Positions 61,642 to 64,000 of a stretch of DNA of 64,000 nucleotides are shown here, piece by piece. Position numbers and translations under genes: made by a program. Under the pieces are notes generated by a model. The model did not search any database. It had not been told where the DNA came from and saw only the letters and a list, made by a program, of their open reading frames with translations. How positions within the stretch are numbered: position 1 is the stretch's first letter; every line of letters starts with the position of its first letter. Source of the stretch: Chryseobacterium binzhouense (GTDB lineage: Bacteria > Bacteroidota > Bacteroidia > Flavobacteriales > Weeksellaceae); the NCBI RefSeq assembly GCF_007474545.1, contig NZ_VKOG01000007.1, positions 62,001-126,000 of the forward strand, read 5' to 3'.

Positions 61642-63789
61642 GTGTATATAGATAAAGAAGATTTAGACGAATTGGAATTTCCGCAATTGCTCGCGGAAAT
61701 TTCTCCCTTTGCATATTCTCCGAAAACAAGAGAAGAAATCCTTCAGCTCCGTCCGATGAAAATAGATGAGGCTGAGCTGTCCCTGAAAAAAACTTCAGAA
61801 TATCTTTCAAGCTTTGAAAGCTCCAACGCCATTCCGTTTAGTGAATACGAAGATATTGAAAGTGAGCTAAAATTGATGCTGATCGAAAATTACCGATTAG
61901 AAAACGCTGCTTTCATCAAAATAAAAACACTTACGGAGCAAATCGGAAAACTGCAGAAATTTTTCCCGACAATGCCGGAAACATTTCCTACTTTGATGCA
62001 GAATGTTTCTGTGCTGGAATTTAAAAAGGAAATTATTGATAAGATTGATAAAGTATTCAACCGTTTCGGAGAAGTAAAAAGTGAGGCATCCCCTATTCTG
62101 AAAGGACTGAGAACGGAGATTCAGCATGCTAAAAAAGCGATTACCGAGAATTTCAACAGAGCTTTATTCAATTACGGTCAAAGTGAGTTTTTAGATGATA
62201 TCCGGGAAACGATTATTGACGATCAAAGAGTTCTGGCTGTAAAATCGGGATTCAAGAAAAGAGTTCAGGGAAGGGTTTTAGGACTTTCAAAAACCGGTTC
62301 CATTACTTATATTCAGCCTGAAAGCGTAGTGAAGCATTATTTTAAACTTCGCGAAAGTCAGGAAGAAGAAAAAAAAGAAATTGATAAAATTTTAAGACAG
62401 CTTACAGCGGAATTAGCAGAATTTCAACCTCAGCTTTGGAGATATCAGCAATACATTTTTGATCTTGATTTAACTAGAGCCAAAGCAAAATTTGCCAATC
62501 TTATCAACGGAATTTTACCCAAAATAAACCGCCATAAAACATTAAGGTTAAAAGATGCTTTCCACCCATTATTGTTTCTAAGAAATAAAGCGGAAAATAA
62601 AGTGATTTTCCCTCAATCGTTAACGTTCACCGAGCATAACAGAATTATTTGTATCTCGGGACCGAATGCGGGCGGAAAATCAATCACCCTGAAAACTGTT
62701 GGATTGCTCCAGTTAATGATTCAGAGCGGCATTCTGGTTCCCGTACATCCGAAGTCGGAAATGTTTTTCTTCGACAAAATCATGACGGACATTGGTGATA
62801 ATCAATCTATCGAAAATCATCTTTCCACCTATTCGTCACGATTAAAAAAGATGGGAGGAATCATCCGTGAAGCTGATGCCGAAACCCTTTTATTGATTGA
62901 TGAATTTGGTACAGGTTCAGATCCTGAATTGGGTGGTGCTTTGGCAGAAAGCTTTCTGGAATTTTTCTATGATAAAAAAAGTTTTGCCATCATCACAACC
63001 CATTACACCAACATTAAACTGGTTGTAGAACAGCTTCCGAATGCTCAAAATGCGGCAATGCTGTTCAATGAAGAAACTCTGGAACCTATGTATAAGCTGG
63101 AAGTAGGACAAGCCGGAAGTTCATTTACCTTTGAAGTGGCAGAGAAAAATAAAATCCCAAGATTTATCATTCATTCTGCCAAGAAAAAAGTGGAACATGA
63201 TATTGTGAATTTAGATAAAACCATTGTAAAACTTCAACAGGAAAAATACGAGGTCGAAAAGCTGAAGACTGATCTTGCTGAAAGAAAGGAATCTGTAGAA
63301 GACAAGCGTGACAATCTGCAAAAGCTGAATGACCAGCTTCAGCAAAAGCTGTTCAACTTTCAGAAACTGTATGAAGAAGAGCATCGTAAATTACAGTTTG
63401 GCAATAAGATAGAATCTTTTATTGACAGCTATGTAAAAGGAAAATCCAGAAAAGATGTGGTAAAAGATTTTGTGAAAATTCTGGAACAGGAAAAATTCAG
63501 AAAAATCGGTGCGGATAAAGACGAATCTAAAAGGCTTCAAGTTGTTAAAAGAAAAATTACCCAACAGCTGAAAAAAGAAGATGTGATTGAAAAAATTACT
63601 GAAACCAACGAAAAGCTTGAGGAAAAACGTAAAACCGATCGCTCTGTCTGGATGAAGATAGGTCAGCGTGTGAGAATAACCGGAAGTACCAGTGTGGGAA
63701 CGATTGAAAAAATATCTAAAAATAAAGTAGTTGTAAATTACGGCACTTTTAAAACGACGATTGACGGAGACGAATTAGAAAGAATTTAA
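61642..63789 (+). CDS. mutS2: MutS2-type DNA-binding ATPase without Smr domain
   Basis: A 715-residue MutS2: core and clamp helices (1-320), the ATPase with Walker A GPNAGGKS (340-347), Walker B LLLIDEFGTGSDPELGGALAES, and the His-loop IITTHYTNIK. A long coiled coil follows (about 515-650). The C-terminus is a small KOW-like beta domain (VWMKIGQRVRITGSTSVGTI). No LDLRG-type Smr nuclease domain is present, so endonuclease activity by Smr is not expected. MutS2 acts on branched DNA or stalled ribosomes rather than in mismatch repair. GTG start. Confidence 0.9.
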   Translation: MYIDKEDLDELEFPQLLAEISPFAYSPKTREEILQLRPMKIDEAELSLKKTSEYLSSFESSNAIPFSEYEDIESELKLMLIENYRLENAAFIKIKTLTEQIGKLQKFFPTMPETFPTLMQNVSVLEFKKEIIDKIDKVFNRFGEVKSEASPILKGLRTEIQHAKKAITENFNRALFNYGQSEFLDDIRETIIDDQRVLAVKSGFKKRVQGRVLGLSKTGSITYIQPESVVKHYFKLRESQEEEKKEIDKILRQLTAELAEFQPQLWRYQQYIFDLDLTRAKAKFANLINGILPKINRHKTLRLKDAFHPLLFLRNKAENKVIFPQSLTFTEHNRIICISGPNAGGKSITLKTVGLLQLMIQSGILVPVHPKSEMFFFDKIMTDIGDNQSIENHLSTYSSRLKKMGGIIREADAETLLLIDEFGTGSDPELGGALAESFLEFFYDKKSFAIITTHYTNIKLVVEQLPNAQNAAMLFNEETLEPMYKLEVGQAGSSFTFEVAEKNKIPRFIIHSAKKKVEHDIVNLDKTIVKLQQEKYEVEKLKTDLAERKESVEDKRDNLQKLNDQLQQKLFNFQKLYEEEHRKLQFGNKIESFIDSYVKGKSRKDVVKDFVKILEQEKFRKIGADKDESKRLQVVKRKITQQLKKEDVIEKITETNEKLEEKRKTDRSVWMKIGQRVRITGSTSVGTIEKISKNKVVVNYGTFKTTIDGDELERI

Positions 63790-63885
63790 TTACATAAAAA
63801 AATTTGCAAATCTAGATTGGAAAACATGAACTCTAGCATACATTAAAAGCATTCGACTTGTTAATAATGTAGTATTTCAAAAAAT

Positions 63886-63926
63886 AAAGGCAAAGCTTAA
63901 AAGTTAATTTAGCTTTGCCTTTTTAT
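63886..63926. terminator. Terminator between mutS2 and the last gene
   Basis: AAAGGCAAAGCT pairs with AGCTTTGCCTTT over 12 bp, with T's on the plus strand. It sits between convergent genes. Confidence 0.75.
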
Positions 63927-63943
63927 ATTAAAATTTAGAACTG

Positions 63944-64000
63944 CTACAAATCTCCGCCGTGGCTGTCAAGCTGACCTTCCCATTTTGAAACGGCTGAAGT
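63944..64000 (-). CDS. C-terminus of an unidentified protein (gene continues beyond the window)
   Basis: The minus strand is open from the window edge to TAG at 63944-63946 and encodes TSAVSKWEGQLDSHGGDL. The terminator just beyond supports a real gene end. Eighteen residues are too few to name the protein. Confidence 0.5.
   Translation of the reverse strand, partial: TSAVSKWEGQLDSHGGDL

Noticed and set aside
1-64000. CRISPR array, prophage, origin of replication, rRNA operon
   Set aside because: No spaced direct repeats, phage structural genes, DnaA-box clusters or rRNA sequence were seen.

Overview
The window looks like chromosome of a flavobacterium of the Chryseobacterium group (Bacteroidota, Weeksellaceae). 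It is AT-rich, with many perfect Bacteroidota-type -7 boxes (TAnnTTTG, several with a TTG/TTTG box 18-20 bp upstream), type IX secretion (T9SS) genes, proteins with T9SS type B sorting domains, and families typical of Bacteroidota (DUF4403, DUF3098, TIGR02757, GldJ). The genus is inferred from the look of the proteins and was not tested by any search. Most of the window is ordinary core genome.

Layout. 1-3735: end of a DUF4403 gene, a frameshifted RDD membrane gene, tRNA-Cys, a small conserved protein, tag and murF. 3866-10734: the T9SS/gliding block gldJ <- -> porU-porV. 10908-15926: FUSC transporter, phosphopantetheinyl transferase, ahcY, yiaA-like gene and a palindromic intergenic repeat. 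16382-21299: amidohydrolase, AraC remnant, then purE and purK separated by a DMT permease and a small anchored protein. 21344-25349: DUF1543, a TauE/DUF1634 pair, a VOC/NTF2 pair and a membrane-anchored EEP phosphatase. 25377-29992: ftsX-DUF3098-uppP-truB-rluF on the minus strand (with a second palindromic repeat) and rsmA. 30050-38641: three tandem paralogous choice-of-anchor L proteins with T9SS type B tails, each with its own promoter and terminator. 38801-43636: a membrane protein with a seven-heptad acidic coiled coil, TIGR02757, ribonuclease Z, rdgB, a decayed secreted-protein gene, a leucine-rich-repeat protein and a lipoprotein. 43853-48924: TetR-ABC-HlyD-TolC export operon whose ATPase domain is degenerate. 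49019-54181: alpha/beta hydrolase, then a polyamine cluster. 54315-58448: htpG, an L,D-transpeptidase gene broken by an internally deleted IS982-type element, DUF2459, and a possible 26-residue basic peptide. 58642-64000: DUF456, a lipoprotein, GNAT-membrane protein-ung, mutS2, and the last 18 codons of a minus-strand gene.

The best candidate for a little-described system is 49920-54181: a membrane spermidine synthase, a YgiB-like lipoprotein ending in Gly-Gly, a YgiC/glutathionylspermidine-synthase-like ATP-grasp ligase, a second lipoprotein of unknown family and an AdoMet decarboxylase. Together they could make a polyamine and attach it to an envelope lipoprotein. That function is inference. 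Other points of note are an IS insertion with a perfect 8-bp target duplication whose removal restores the reading frame, five genes whose -7 box ends exactly 4 nt before the start codon (predicted leaderless mRNAs), the degenerate ABC ATPase, and several decayed genes.
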